A stretch of DNA of 64,000 nt, taken from NCBI RefSeq assembly GCF_000271845.1, contig NZ_JH719395.1:948366-1012365 (forward strand), read 5' to 3'. This stretch comes from Rhizobium leguminosarum bv. trifolii WSM2297. GTDB lineage: Bacteria; Pseudomonadota; Alphaproteobacteria; Rhizobiales; Rhizobiaceae. Under the pieces are notes generated by a model. It did no database searches. It saw only the letters and a program-made list of their open reading frames with translations, and was not told where the DNA came from. Position numbers and translations under genes: made by a program. Shown piece after piece: positions 19,528 to 28,924 of the stretch (positions are counted from its first letter, which is position 1; the number at the start of each line of letters is the position of its first letter).

Positions 19528-20385
19528 CTAGCGCGAGCGGTTTCGGTTCAGCAGAAACCTTTGACGGGCGCGCTTCGGCGGCGCCATCGAGAAGACGGCC
19601 TCATAGAGGCGGGCCAGCAGACCCTTGCGGTCGCTGCCGCTGCTCAACGCCTCCCAACTCTGCACTTTGCCGACATGCGCCGTGATCGTGCTGCCAGACA
19701 GCCGGCGGAATTCGCCGATCAGCAGCGACAGGCGCAGCGTCATCGATGCCAGGCTCGCCAGATGGAACAGCCGGCCGTTCTGACCCTCGAAATAGATTGG
19801 CAGAACGCTGGCATGCGTCGCCTGGATGAGTTTTGCCGCAAACATCTTCCAGGGCAGGTCCTCGGCGCGGCCGAAGCCCCGTCTGGCGGTCGCAACCCCG
19901 CCCGCCGGAAAAACGACGATAGTGGTGCCTTCCTTGAGCAGCCGCACCGCCTCGTTCCGGCTCTTCATGTTCATCGCCATTGCCTGCCTGGTTTCTTCGA
20001 AGGAAATCGGCAAGGAATAGCGCGCCATCTCGGGCATTTTCAAAAGGTCGTTGTGGATCAGCACCTTGAAGGGACGGCCGAGCTGTTCGGCAAGCGCCAG
20101 CACGGCAATGCCGTCGCCGATGCCGAAGGGGTGGTTGGCGACGATGACAATCGGTTCGGCTGGAACGGCTTCGAGCGGCCAGTTACCCTTGATGTCGACT
20201 GCGACGTCGATGAGATCGAGGGTCTTGGCGAACACCCGGTCGCTCTTGCCGACGATGTCGCTGCGCCAGGTCTCGTAGAGACTGACATAGCGATCGCGGC
20301 CCGAAAGTCCCTCGATCGAACGGATCAGCCAGCGCTTCAAGCGCGGATCCCCATCATTGGCATAGGATAGTTCTTTGAACCGCAA
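19528..20385 (-). CDS. Lysophospholipid acyltransferase (PlsC-like)
   Basis: 285 residues. NHPFGIGDG resembles the HX4D-type acyltransferase box, though with Pro-Phe-Gly in the middle, and VFPAGGVATARRG corresponds to the FPEG-like substrate box. The family acylates lysophospholipids or related lipids at the inner membrane. The acceptor cannot be told from sequence; an ornithine-lipid or hemolysin-type acyltransferase is possible. The apparent start is a TTG at 20385 with no strong ribosome-binding site, so it is uncertain. It follows thrS on the same strand after a hairpin. Confidence 0.8.
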   Translation of the reverse strand: MRFKELSYANDGDPRLKRWLIRSIEGLSGRDRYVSLYETWRSDIVGKSDRVFAKTLDLIDVAVDIKGNWPLEAVPAEPIVIVANHPFGIGDGIAVLALAEQLGRPFKVLIHNDLLKMPEMARYSLPISFEETRQAMAMNMKSRNEAVRLLKEGTTIVVFPAGGVATARRGFGRAEDLPWKMFAAKLIQATHASVLPIYFEGQNGRLFHLASLASMTLRLSLLIGEFRRLSGSTITAHVGKVQSWEALSSGSDRKGLLARLYEAVFSMAPPKRARQRFLLNRNRSR

Positions 20386-20448
20386 TCCGGCATCGGGATG
20401 ATCCCGCTCCCCGTTCGTGACGAGAATATTGCAGCTTCATATCAGATT

Positions 20449-20477
20449 TCCGACAGCGCCAGACCGGCGCTGTCGGA
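20449..20477 (-). terminator. Hairpin after thrS
   Basis: A perfect 12-base stem (TCCGACAGCGCC / GGCGCTGTCGGA) with a 5-base loop lies 12 bases after the thrS stop. The stem is strong, but no U-run follows on the minus strand. Confidence 0.55.
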
Positions 20478-20489
20478 TAGAGGCGTTCG

Positions 20490-22499
20490 TCAGGCAGCCG
20501 CCTTGGCTTTCTTTGCTTCGGCCTTGCGACGGAGGTCGGGCGGCGTCGCTTCGAGGGTCAGGCTGTCGACGGCGGCATCGAGCCCCATCGAAACCTGCTC
20601 CTGGCTGCCGAGGCGGCGGATGTTGACCGTGCGCTCCTCGGCTTCCTTCCTGCCGCAGACGATGATGACGGGCACCTTGGTGACCGAGTGTTCGCGGACC
20701 TTGTAGTTGATCTTCTCGTTGCGGAAATCGGTCTCGACGTTGAGGCCGGCCTCGCGCAGCGCCTCGGCCACCTCAAGCCCGTAGGCATCGGCTTCCGAGG
20801 TGATCGTCGCCACCACCACCTGCAGCGGCGAAACCCACAGCGGCAGATGGCCGGCGAAGTTTTCGATCAGGATACCGAGGAAGCGTTCCATCGAGCCACA
20901 GATGGCGCGATGGATCATCACCGGCTGCGTCTTTTCGGAGTTGCTGTCGATATAGAAGGCGCCGAAACGTTCCGGCAGATTGAAATCGACCTGCGTCGTG
21001 CCGCACTGCCATTCGCGGCCGATCGCATCCTTCAGCGTATATTCGAACTTCGGTCCGTAGAATGCGCCTTCGCCCGGCAGAATGCCGGTCTTGATGCGCC
21101 CATCGGACTGCGCCTCGATGGTTTTCAGCACGTCGGTCATGACGGCTTCGGCGCGATCCCAGAGTGCGTCGGAACCGACGCGCTTTTCCGGCCGGGTCGA
21201 AAGCTTGACGACGATTTCCTTGAAGCCGAAGTCTTCATAGACCGACAGAATGAGATCGTTGATTTTCAGGCACTCGGCGGCCATCTGCTCGTCGGTGCAG
21301 AAAATGTGCGCGTCGTCCTGGGTGAAACCGCGCACGCGCATCAGTCCGTGCAACGCGCCCGACGGCTCGTAGCGATGCACCAGGCCGAATTCGGCGAGGC
21401 GGATCGGCAGTTCGCGATAGGACTTCAAGCCATGCTTGAAGATCTGCACGTGGCCGGGGCAGTTCATCGGCTTCAGCGCAAAGACGCGGTTATCCGCTTC
21501 CTTGTCGTCCGGATGCGTCATCGCATGTGCCGATTTCACGGCGAACATGTTTTCCTGATACCAGCCCCAGTGACCCGAAGTTTCCCAGAGCGCGGTGTCG
21601 AGCACCTGCGGCGCGTTGACTTCTTCATAATCGACGGCGAGCCGGCGACGCATATAGGAGACGAGCGACTGAAAGATGCGCCAGCCCTTGCCGTGCCAGA
21701 AGACGACACCCGGGCCTTCTTCCTGGAAATGGAACAAGTCCATTTCGCGGCCGAGCTTGCGGTGGTCGCGCTTTTCGGCTTCCGCCAGCATATGCAGGTA
21801 GTTGTCGAGATCGGCCTGGTCGGCCCATGCCGTGCCGTAGATGCGCGACAGCATGGCGTTGTTGCTGTCGCCGCGCCAATAGGCGCCGGCAACCTTCATC
21901 AGCTTGAAGGCCGTGCCGATCTGGCCGGTGGAGGCCATATGCGGGCCGCGGCAAAGATCGAACCAGTCGCCCTGATGGTAGATCTTCAGATCCTGCCCTT
22001 CCGGGATCGCGTCGACGAGTTCGACCTTGTACTGCTCGCCCTTGGCGGCAAAAACCTCCTTGGCCTTCTCGCGCGACCATACCTGCTTGGTGAAAGCGGC
22101 GTTACGGGCGATGATCTCCTTCATCTTCTTTTCGATCTTCGGCAGATCGTCGGGCGTGAAGGGCTCGTTCTTGGCGAAGTCGTAATAGAAGCCGTTTTCG
22201 ATGACCGGGCCGATCGTCACCTGCGTGCCGGGCCAGAGTTCCTGCACCGCTTCAGCCATGACGTGCGCAGCGTCATGGCGGATGAGTTCCAGCGCGCGGC
22301 CGTCCTTGCGGGTGATGATCTCGATCTTGCCATCTTTGACGGCATCGGAAAGGTCCTGCACAACGCCGTCGAGAGCAATGGCGACCGCGCTCTTGGCGAG
22401 CGACTTCGAAATGGATTCGGCGACATCCCTGCCGGTCGCGCCAGCTGGAAAGCTGCGCACGGAACCATCGGGAAATGTCAGGGAAATGGCGTCAGACAT
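20490..22499 (-). CDS. thrS: Threonyl-tRNA synthetase
   Basis: 669 residues, normal length. It charges tRNA-Thr. Domains in order: TGS (1-62), editing domain (about 63-225, with [17 protein letters not shown] as the zinc/editing helix), class II catalytic core (about 245-535, with [10 protein letters not shown], motif 2 [21 protein letters not shown] and motif 3 near [13 protein letters not shown]) and the anticodon-binding domain. An aaggaga ribosome-binding site supports the ATG at 22499; a TTG just upstream is also in frame. I see no T-box, as expected in a proteobacterium. Confidence 0.97.
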   Translation of the reverse strand: MSDAISLTFPDGSVRSFPAGATGRDVAESISKSLAKSAVAIALDGVVQDLSDAVKDGKIEIITRKDGRALELIRHDAAHVMAEAVQELWPGTQVTIGPVIENGFYYDFAKNEPFTPDDLPKIEKKMKEIIARNAAFTKQVWSREKAKEVFAAKGEQYKVELVDAIPEGQDLKIYHQGDWFDLCRGPHMASTGQIGTAFKLMKVAGAYWRGDSNNAMLSRIYGTAWADQADLDNYLHMLAEAEKRDHRKLGREMDLFHFQEEGPGVVFWHGKGWRIFQSLVSYMRRRLAVDYEEVNAPQVLDTALWETSGHWGWYQENMFAVKSAHAMTHPDDKEADNRVFALKPMNCPGHVQIFKHGLKSYRELPIRLAEFGLVHRYEPSGALHGLMRVRGFTQDDAHIFCTDEQMAAECLKINDLILSVYEDFGFKEIVVKLSTRPEKRVGSDALWDRAEAVMTDVLKTIEAQSDGRIKTGILPGEGAFYGPKFEYTLKDAIGREWQCGTTQVDFNLPERFGAFYIDSNSEKTQPVMIHRAICGSMERFLGILIENFAGHLPLWVSPLQVVVATITSEADAYGLEVAEALREAGLNVETDFRNEKINYKVREHSVTKVPVIIVCGRKEAEERTVNIRRLGSQEQVSMGLDAAVDSLTLEATPPDLRRKAEAKKAKAAA

Positions 22500-22622
22500 C
22501 AAAATTTCTCCTTGTCCAGTCCCGCCAACGAATGCGGGTGGTTGAAATGGAAGCGCCTCCGGTTTTCGGATGCGCTGCCGCCTGATACTCAGATTTGCCG
22601 CGGGAGTAAAGAAGCAGCCGGC

Positions 22623-23150
22623 CTACATGATCATTTGGGCGAGGCCGCACACGGTGTTCCAGTTGCGCATCGTGCCGACGCCTATGCGCTTGGTTGTCAG
22701 CGCCGAAAGCAGCTTGGACTGGCTCGGCTTGCCGGCGAAATCGATCCACAGATCGCCGCCGACGACGGCGATGCGCTGCCCCTCCGTCATCAGCGGTTTC
22801 AGCGCCTCCACCTTCTCCGGGTCGACCGGCAGGCGCATCACCCGGACGATGACCTGGTCGCCGCTGCCGTCCCTGAAGGGATTGGTGCCGCAAAGTGCCA
22901 TCCAGGTGCAGTCGCTGCGCACGATGATATCGACATGTTTGCCGAATCTCTCTTCGAACCCCTCTTCCAGCGCGACCTCGAGTTCGTGCGGCCGCATTTC
23001 ATCGGCCTCGAAGATGAGATTGCCCGTGGATACCAATGTGCGCGGTTCGCGATAGCCAAGATCTTTGGCAAGCGCGCGCAGATCTTCCATGATGACGCGG
23101 CGGTCGGGCGTCAGGACAATGCTGTGCAGAAGGGCGATGAAAGTGCTCAT
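22623..23150 (-). CDS. DUF1697 family protein
   Basis: 175 residues matching DUF1697 (MSTFIALLHSIVL, LVSTGNLIFEAD, LEVALEEGFEERFG, ALTTKRIGVGTMRNWNTV). The family has a ferredoxin-like double fold and no known biochemical role. It starts 7 bases after the yidD stop and lies 123 bases before thrS, so it is probably cotranscribed with yidD. Confidence 0.88.
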   Translation of the reverse strand: MSTFIALLHSIVLTPDRRVIMEDLRALAKDLGYREPRTLVSTGNLIFEADEMRPHELEVALEEGFEERFGKHVDIIVRSDCTWMALCGTNPFRDGSGDQVIVRVMRLPVDPEKVEALKPLMTEGQRIAVVGGDLWIDFAGKPSQSKLLSALTTKRIGVGTMRNWNTVCGLAQMIM

Positions 23151-23157
23151 GGCGCGC

Positions 23158-23562
23158 TCAGCCTTTCTTCCGTCCGAGCGAGAGATACCGCCACAGCATC
23201 CACCAGCGGAAGTATTCGCCGAGCGTCTCCGGCACCTGGTCGAGGCCGCTGGTGCCGCCCGGGCCGCAGCGGCCGACGCGAAACAGCGTCATCCAGCCGC
23301 CGGCCCACAACCCGTGGCGGGCGATCGACTCGTAGCCATATTCGGAGCAGCTCGGTATATGGCGGCAGGAATTGCCGACAAAGCCCGACAGCGTCAGCTG
23401 ATAGAGGCGGATGAAACCCATGCCGAGCAGGCGGTCGGGGGACTTGCGGAACGGCCCGGTATAGTTGCGCGAACTGCGTGCGGCCTTTTGGCGCGGCTTT
23501 TCAGGTCCGGCGGCGCCGCCGTCATCCTCATCGCCTGCCTGCAGGGCACAGAATTCGCACAT
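23158..23562 (-). CDS. yidD: Membrane protein insertion efficiency factor YidD
   Basis: 134 residues. The core (GFIRLYQLTLSGFVGNSCRHIPSCSEYGYESIARHG, then GRCGPGG) is the YidD family, a small membrane-associated protein that helps YidC insert inner-membrane proteins. It is longer than the usual 70-90 residues because of a 45-residue N-terminal extension beginning MCEFC, a possible CxxC metal or redox site. It sits 5 bases after the IscU-like gene on the same strand. In many alphaproteobacteria yidD is not next to rpmH-rnpA, and that is the case here. Confidence 0.92.
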   Translation of the reverse strand: MCEFCALQAGDEDDGGAAGPEKPRQKAARSSRNYTGPFRKSPDRLLGMGFIRLYQLTLSGFVGNSCRHIPSCSEYGYESIARHGLWAGGWMTLFRVGRCGPGGTSGLDQVPETLGEYFRWWMLWRYLSLGRKKG

Positions 23563-23567
23563 CTTGG

Positions 23568-24014
23568 TTACGCCTCGACAACTTCCGCCCGTTTCGCCTC
23601 GATCTGGCCGATCGCATCGACGACGGCATCGAAGGTCAGCATCGTCGAGGCATGGCGGGCCTTGTAGTCGCGCACCGGCAGCAGATAACGCATGTCTTCG
23701 AACCGGCCTTCCGGGCCTGCCCCATCCGCCTTCAACATGGCAAGCATATCCCGGCGGGCCTGGCGCAATTCGCCCGATGTGGCGCCGACCACATGGCGGG
23801 CCATGATCGAGGAGGAGGCCTGGCCGAGCGCGCAGGCCTTCACGTCATGGGCAAAACCGGTGACGGTATCACCGTCCATCTTCAGCCAGATCGTGACCTT
23901 CGAGCCGCAAAGCTTCGAATAGGCCTGGGCGCTGGCATCGGCGTCAGGCAGCGTGCCGGTCAACGGAATATTGCCGGCGAATTCGAGGATCTTGCTGTTG
24001 TAGATGTCGTCCAT
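23568..24014 (-). CDS. IscU/SufU-like iron-sulfur scaffold protein
   Basis: 148 residues of the IscU/NifU N-terminal fold (MDDIYNSKILEFAGN start). Two of the three expected cluster-ligand cysteines are visible: C36 (KLCGSK) and C61 (VKACALGQASSS). The third, normally in an RxxC motif, falls at RHAST (120-124) and is not cysteine. It could still carry or transfer a cluster, or have another role. It heads the operon with yidD, DUF1697 and possibly thrS, and is divergent from folE. Confidence 0.85.
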   Translation of the reverse strand: MDDIYNSKILEFAGNIPLTGTLPDADASAQAYSKLCGSKVTIWLKMDGDTVTGFAHDVKACALGQASSSIMARHVVGATSGELRQARRDMLAMLKADGAGPEGRFEDMRYLLPVRDYKARHASTMLTFDAVVDAIGQIEAKRAEVVEA

Positions 24015-24324
24015 GTTGGATTTCCGCTCCAAAATCGCTGCGGATCGGCCTCAATAAGGGCTGTTATTGTTATTGAAACAAAAAACACACCGTGTCATCT
24101 GAGGATACTTACATACGATGGCCGTATTCCTATATGTATGTCGTTCGAAGGCCATTAAAATGCAATGGCCTCGTGTAAGTTTGATTGGGAAACCGTGCCG
24201 GACGGGCGTTGAATGCGCCTCGAAAGCCCCGGAGCCTGCCAAAGGTGCATGAATTCCCGCATGGGATTGACCAGTGGCGATTCCGACAGATCGGTCCGCG
24301 GTGCGGACCAGGAGACCATTGTTC
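24015..24324. promoter_or_regulatory. Divergent promoter region before folE
   Basis: This 310-base gap holds no supported gene. Its left half is unusually AT-rich for the window and must contain promoters for both divergent transcripts. A perfect inverted repeat, GGCCATT / AATGGCC around a 7-base centre, lies at 24150-24170 and could be an operator or a hairpin in the folE leader. Confidence 0.45.
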
Positions 24325-24939
24325 ATGGACGCCATCGTAAAGAACTTTCCGCAGACGAACCGCGACTCCGATCGCCCCTCCCAGCAGGAGGCGGAGGAAG
24401 CCGTTCGCGTCCTGCTGCGCTGGGCCGGTGAGAACCCGACGCGCGAAGGCCTGATCGAAACGCCGGCTCGTGTCGTCAAATCCTACCGCGAGCTTTTTTC
24501 CGGTTACGACTTGGCGCCGGAAGACGTGCTCGGCCGCACCTTCGAAGAGGTCGCCGGCTATGACGACATGGTCCTCGTCAAGGACATTCCGTTCTTCTCG
24601 CATTGCGAACACCACATGGTGCCGATCATCGGCAAGGCTCACGTCGCCTACATGCCGGACGGGCGTGTGCTCGGCCTGTCGAAGATTGCCCGTGTCGTCG
24701 AGATCTATGGCCGCCGCCTGCAAACCCAGGAAACGATGACGGCGCAGATTGCCCGGGCAATCGACGATACGCTTAACCCGCGCGGTGTCGCGGTGATGAT
24801 CGAGGCCGAACATATGTGCATGGCGATGCGCGGCGTTCAGAAGCAGGGCTCGACCACCTTGACGACCACCTTTACCGGAACGTTCAAGACCGAGCCGGCC
24901 GATCAGGCCCGTTTCATGACCATGGTGCGGAGCCGCTGA
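24325..24939 (+). CDS. folE: GTP cyclohydrolase I
   Basis: 204 residues. It converts GTP to 7,8-dihydroneopterin triphosphate, the first step of folate synthesis. The zinc and active-site segments are present: [20 protein letters not shown] and [17 protein letters not shown]. The ATG at 24325 gives a normal-length enzyme. hisI follows after 25 bases and is probably cotranscribed. It is the class I (zinc) enzyme, so Zur-type control of the alternative enzyme FolE2 does not apply directly. Confidence 0.97.
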   Translation: MDAIVKNFPQTNRDSDRPSQQEAEEAVRVLLRWAGENPTREGLIETPARVVKSYRELFSGYDLAPEDVLGRTFEEVAGYDDMVLVKDIPFFSHCEHHMVPIIGKAHVAYMPDGRVLGLSKIARVVEIYGRRLQTQETMTAQIARAIDDTLNPRGVAVMIEAEHMCMAMRGVQKQGSTTLTTTFTGTFKTEPADQARFMTMVRSR

Positions 24940-24964
24940 TACCGGCTCCCTCAGGAGGGCCGCG

Positions 24965-25417
24965 ATGAGCCAATTGATCTTCAGTCAACCATCCGAGGAC
25001 AAGTCGGCGTTGGAAGACGCCGGCGATTTCACGCCGCGTTTCGACGACCGTGGCCTGATCACCGCGATCGTCACCGACGCCGGCGACGGCGAGCTGCTGA
25101 TGGTGGCGCATATGAACGCCCAGGCCTTGGCACTGACCATTCAGACCGGCACGGCTCACTATTTCAGCCGTTCGCGCGGCAAGCTCTGGAAGAAGGGCGA
25201 GACCTCGGGCAATCTCCAGACGGTGAAGGAAATTCGCACCGATTGCGACCAGGACGCAATCTGGCTGAAGGTCGAGGTCGCCGGCCATGACGCCACCTGT
25301 CACACCGGCCGCCGCTCCTGCTTCTATAGGACCATCACGCTTCAGGATGGAAAGCCGATGCTCGATATCGTCGACGACGAGCGTCATTTCGATCCGCAGG
25401 ACGTTTACGGAAAATAG
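24965..25417 (+). CDS. hisI: Phosphoribosyl-AMP cyclohydrolase
   Basis: 150 residues, one domain, without the HisE fusion seen in enterics. It opens the adenine ring of phosphoribosyl-AMP in histidine synthesis. [17 protein letters not shown] is the family signature. [11 protein letters not shown] and [12 protein letters not shown] supply the cysteine zinc ligands. An aggagg-type ribosome-binding site precedes the ATG. It lies 25 bases after folE. Confidence 0.96.
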   Translation: MSQLIFSQPSEDKSALEDAGDFTPRFDDRGLITAIVTDAGDGELLMVAHMNAQALALTIQTGTAHYFSRSRGKLWKKGETSGNLQTVKEIRTDCDQDAIWLKVEVAGHDATCHTGRRSCFYRTITLQDGKPMLDIVDDERHFDPQDVYGK

Positions 25418-25547
25418 CCTCGGAAATGGAGCCGGAATTTCCCGGGATCTGCTCCTTATTGCGCCAGAATCCGCCTCTATATACCATTTGGAAACTGATC
25501 GGGCACACTATCGGATACCATGTGTTCTGCTGGGAGGGGAGAGCGCC

Positions 25548-26510
25548 ATGCTGAGCTGGAATTTGCATCGTCAAAGCTCTGAAGGCGAAGGCCCCGGTTC
25601 CGGCATGTCGACCACACTCGAGACCGTCCCACCCCCCGCACCCCTCAAGAAAATCAAGATCGCGCTGGCGCTCGGCGGCGGTGCGGCCCGCGGCTGGGCC
25701 CATATCGGCGTGCTGCGCGCCCTCGACGAGGCTAAGGTCGAGATCGGCATGATTGCCGGCACCTCGATCGGCGCGCTGGTCGGCGGCTGCTATCTCGCCG
25801 GAAAACTCGATGAACTCGAAACTTTCGCCCGCTCGCTGACCATGCGCCGCATCGCGAGCCTGCTCGATCTCACCATCGGCGGCAGCGGCCTGTTCGGCGG
25901 CATGCGGCTGACCAAGCGCATGCAGGAACATCTCGAAGGCCTGAACGTCGAGGATCTCGACCGGCCGTTCGTCGCCGTCGCTGCCGAGGTCAATACCGGT
26001 CACGAGGTGTGGATCGCCAATGGTTCGCTGATTACGGCGCTGCGCGCCTCCTATGCCCTGCCCGGCATTTTCGAGCCGGTGCGCAGCAATCACCGCACGC
26101 TGGTCGACGGCGCACTGGTCAATCCCGTCCCCGTCTCCGTCTGCCGCGCCTACGAGCAGCCGCTCGTTGTCGCCGTCAATCTCAATTACGATCTCTATGG
26201 CCGCTCGGCCGTCGTCCGGCACAATGCCAGCCTCTCGCCGCAGGAAGTGCAAAAGCAGGAAGAGGCGCCCTATGCCCGTCTCGGCATGACCGGCGTCATG
26301 GTGCAGGCTTTCAACATTATTCAGGACAGGATTGCCCGCGCCCGCCTTGCCGGCGACCCGCCGGACATTTCGCTGCAGCCGCGTCTGAGTTACATCGGCC
26401 TGTCGGAATTCCACCGGGCCGGCGAAGCGATCGAACGCGGCTATGAGGAAGCCAGGGCCAGGCTGCCCGAAATCAAACGCATGCAGGAAGTCTACGCCAG
26501 CCAACCCTGA
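25548..26510 (+). CDS. Patatin-like phospholipase
   Basis: 320 residues. The patatin catalytic dyad is clear: LALGGGAARGWAHIGVL (oxyanion loop), GTSIGALVGG (nucleophile Ser) and LVDGALVNP (DGA aspartate). It resembles the bacterial RssA/YchK-type patatins, which are cytoplasmic or membrane-associated lipid hydrolases. The ATG at 25548 has a strong gggagggg site upstream. The C-terminal region (about 200-320) is helical, with no extra domain recognised. Confidence 0.9.
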   Translation: MLSWNLHRQSSEGEGPGSGMSTTLETVPPPAPLKKIKIALALGGGAARGWAHIGVLRALDEAKVEIGMIAGTSIGALVGGCYLAGKLDELETFARSLTMRRIASLLDLTIGGSGLFGGMRLTKRMQEHLEGLNVEDLDRPFVAVAAEVNTGHEVWIANGSLITALRASYALPGIFEPVRSNHRTLVDGALVNPVPVSVCRAYEQPLVVAVNLNYDLYGRSAVVRHNASLSPQEVQKQEEAPYARLGMTGVMVQAFNIIQDRIARARLAGDPPDISLQPRLSYIGLSEFHRAGEAIERGYEEARARLPEIKRMQEVYASQP

Positions 26511-26575
26511 CGCTGTGTCCAAAAGCGCCCCGGCTTTAGGACAGCGATGTCAGCCCCACGAGGCCGGCGAACACC

Positions 26576-27010
26576 TCAGCCGGCGATATAGGCCTTGATC
26601 TCCTCGGCCTCGCGCTCGACTTCGGCGATGCGTGATTTCACCACGTCGCCGATCGAGATGATGCCGGAAAGCTTGCCGTTGCTTTCCACCGGCACGTGGC
26701 GGAAACGACGGCTGGTCATCAGTTCCATCAGCTCGTTGACGGTCGTCTCCTCATGGCAGCGGTAGACCTTCGCGGTCATGACCTGGGCGAGCGTCTGGTC
26801 GAGCCCGTCCTTGCCATATTTGGCGATCGCATGCACGAGATCGCGCTCGGTGAACATGCCGGAAATCCGGTTCTCCATGCCGACGACAACGATAGCGCCG
26901 ATCTTTTTCTTGCTGAGGATGACCGCCGCTTCGGCGACGGTGGTGTTCGGCCCGGCGGTGAAAACGTCCCTGCCCTTCAGGTCGAGAATTGCTTTGACTG
27001 AACTGGTCAT
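26576..27010 (-). CDS. Paired CBS-domain protein
   Basis: 144 residues made almost entirely of two CBS domains (about 10-65 and 75-135), including ISGMFTERDLVHAIAKYG and HVPVESNGKLSGIISIGDVV. Such stand-alone Bateman modules bind adenine nucleotides or NAD and act as energy or redox sensors, or as adaptors. The partner is unknown. It lies 92 bases downstream of the rhomboid gene on the same strand and converges on the patatin gene. Confidence 0.92.
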   Translation of the reverse strand: MTSSVKAILDLKGRDVFTAGPNTTVAEAAVILSKKKIGAIVVVGMENRISGMFTERDLVHAIAKYGKDGLDQTLAQVMTAKVYRCHEETTVNELMELMTSRRFRHVPVESNGKLSGIISIGDVVKSRIAEVEREAEEIKAYIAG

Positions 27011-27102
27011 TCGAACCTCCTATGTCCGTGAAACACTTGTCACAGGCATCCGCGGCGGTTTCTCCCCCCATCGCGGATAGATCGAATGGTGCACTGCCCG
27101 GC

Positions 27103-27894
27103 TCAGGATTGCAACATATCCTTCTGCGTATCGGCGGCTTCCGTCACCGGTGGGCGCGGCGCCCGGTCGAACAGCGAAAACAGCAGGAAGCCGAAGACGA
27201 ATCCGCCGATATGGGCGTCCCAGGCAATGGGCTGGTCGCTGTCGCCGACGAGAGGAATGCCGACGGCGATCAAGGCGTTGCCAACCAGCCAGAGCAGCAT
27301 GAAGATGACGACGGTCCGGCTCTGCAGCGCCTCGGCGATCGAAAGCCGGGCGTTGAGATGCGCAGGCAGCATCGGCCGCCGTTCGGCCGGAAAGGCGAAT
27401 CGGCAGGCAGCACCCATCAGCCCTGAGATGACGCCGGACGCGCCGATCAAAAGTGACACATCCCCCCAGTTCAAGACCGCGTGCAGGACGGCGGAGGCGA
27501 CCGCCGAGAAAAGCCAGAAGAGCACGAAACGCAGCGTGCCGATGCGCCGCGCGACCGGGGCGCCGAAGGCCATCAGCCAGAAGCCGTTGAAGACGATATG
27601 CTGGACGCTGCCGTGCAGCAGCGAATAGGTAACGGGCGTCCAGAACAATTCCGGCCCCTGCTGCGACAGCGGAATGATATAGCGGGCGGGAACGAAGCCG
27701 AAGGTGAAGAACAGCCAGCTCAGCGCATCGTCGGAGAGCACGAGCTCCTGCACCGCATAAATGACGACAAGCAGACAAAGGCTGTAGAACAGCGCCGGTG
27801 GAAGGTTGAAGACCGGCACCCGCGGCGGCTTTGCCGGCGGCTGGACCTCGGGAGGTTCGGGCGCCTTATGCGGCTCGGCCGTCTGCTCATTCAT
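27103..27894 (-). CDS. Rhomboid-family intramembrane serine protease
   Basis: 263 residues. A cytoplasmic Pro-rich N-terminus (about 1-32) is followed by six or seven membrane helices. The active site is complete: HGSVQHIVFN (H94, H99, N103), the nucleophile S153 in LLIGASGVISG and the catalytic H228 in WDAHIGGFVFG. It cleaves substrates within the membrane; the substrate is unknown. A strong minus-strand terminator lies 47 bases before the start, so transcription may pass a leader. Confidence 0.92.
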   Translation of the reverse strand: MNEQTAEPHKAPEPPEVQPPAKPPRVPVFNLPPALFYSLCLLVVIYAVQELVLSDDALSWLFFTFGFVPARYIIPLSQQGPELFWTPVTYSLLHGSVQHIVFNGFWLMAFGAPVARRIGTLRFVLFWLFSAVASAVLHAVLNWGDVSLLIGASGVISGLMGAACRFAFPAERRPMLPAHLNARLSIAEALQSRTVVIFMLLWLVGNALIAVGIPLVGDSDQPIAWDAHIGGFVFGFLLFSLFDRAPRPPVTEAADTQKDMLQS

Positions 27895-27940
27895 TTCAAT
27901 ATAGCCTCGTTGAGGCCACAGCCATACAGGAGCACCTGTC

Positions 27941-27971
27941 AAAAAAAAAGCCGTCCGAAGTGCCGGACGGC
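27941..27971 (-). terminator. Strong intrinsic terminator upstream of the rhomboid gene
   Basis: On the minus strand a perfect 8-base stem GCCGTCCG / CGGACGGC with a 6-base loop is followed by nine T residues. It lies 47 bases before the rhomboid ATG on the same strand, and no protein gene is upstream of it on that strand, so it ends a leader or a small RNA. Confidence 0.85.
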
Positions 27972-28080
27972 ATGCCGGGAGTTCAAGGAAAGACCTCGGC
28001 CCGGGTAGGTTGTGCTGAACTTCGAAAGTCGAAGCGATGACCGGACAGTGTCACGATAGGCACCGCATCTCAAAACCCTT
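27941..28080 (-). ncRNA. Candidate small RNA or rhomboid 5' leader
   Basis: The terminator at 27941-27971 needs a transcript, but the minus strand from there to the PAS gene start (28184) has no supported coding sequence. I infer a short RNA beginning somewhere in 28040-28180; the 5' end is not defined and 28080 is nominal. I could not match it to a known rhizobial small RNA family by eye. Confidence 0.4.
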
Positions 28081-28183
28081 TCTTAACCTTAACTGCCGCG
28101 AGTTGGCATGAAATCCGCAAGGTAGAGCCTGTAGGGGCAATGAGTGCCCGAAAATGACCCGGAATGGGACAGGTTGGTGAAAA

Positions 28184-28801
28184 ATGCGTGTGCAAACGAC
28201 CATCGAAATTTTTGACTACTGGAACCGTATCCGCGGCGCAGCCGATGCGCCGCTGAAATCGCAGGTCGAACCCTCCGCCGTGCCGCATCTGCTTCAAAGC
28301 CTCTTTATTCTCGAGACGTACGAGGCAGGTGAGATCGGCTTCCGCCTCGCCGGCACCCGCATCTGCGATCTGTTCGGGCGGGACCTGCGCGGCGCACGCT
28401 TCTCCTCACTCTGGGCAAACGGTCAGCACGCCGACATCGAACGCACGGCGATGGGCGTCATGGATCACGCCATGCCGGCCCTGTTCAATGCGACCGGCTA
28501 CAGCACCGTCGGTCATCAGGCCTCCTTCGAAATCATCATGATGCCGCTGCGCTCGCCGGGCGGCGCCTGCGACCGGCTGCTCGGCGCGATCGCCCCCACG
28601 GCGGCTGCGAGCTGGCTGGAGATCGTGCCGCTCGAATTCCTGGCTCTCGACCGCAGCCGTCTGCTGCCCGGAAAATTCGCCAATGCTGAAGCCGCTGAAC
28701 TTCGCCCCATTAACGAAATCGTCGCCAGCAAAAGCGCCGGTTTCGGGCAGGTCATGCGCCGAATGGTGTCGCAGCTGCTGACGAGCGCGGAGGCCCGCTG
28801 A
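28184..28801 (+). CDS. PAS-domain (PAS_5 / DUF1457) protein
   Basis: 205 residues. The N-terminal IFDYWNRIRGAADAPLKSQVEPSAVPHLLQSLFILE and the GFRLAGTRICDLFGRDLRGARFSSLW segment match the PAS_5 family (formerly DUF1457), a single sensory PAS fold common in Alphaproteobacteria. No output domain is attached. It lies 123 bases before the PilZ gene on the same strand, and the pair may function together; that is inference. The ribosome-binding site is weak. Confidence 0.85.
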   Translation: MRVQTTIEIFDYWNRIRGAADAPLKSQVEPSAVPHLLQSLFILETYEAGEIGFRLAGTRICDLFGRDLRGARFSSLWANGQHADIERTAMGVMDHAMPALFNATGYSTVGHQASFEIIMMPLRSPGGACDRLLGAIAPTAAASWLEIVPLEFLALDRSRLLPGKFANAEAAELRPINEIVASKSAGFGQVMRRMVSQLLTSAEAR

Positions 28802-28924
28802 CCGTCCCGTTTCAGGACATCGGGCATACTCGTTTTCGGCTATATGAGAATGAGGCAAGACAACCTTCTGTTAATGGATTGCGGGTAATGATCGCACTCT
28901 CACATTTGACGAAGAAGCCTATTG

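Noticed and set aside
22500..22622. T-box or leader peptide before thrS
   Set aside because: No T-box sequence or threonine-rich leader frame is visible; the gap mainly holds the ribosome-binding site.
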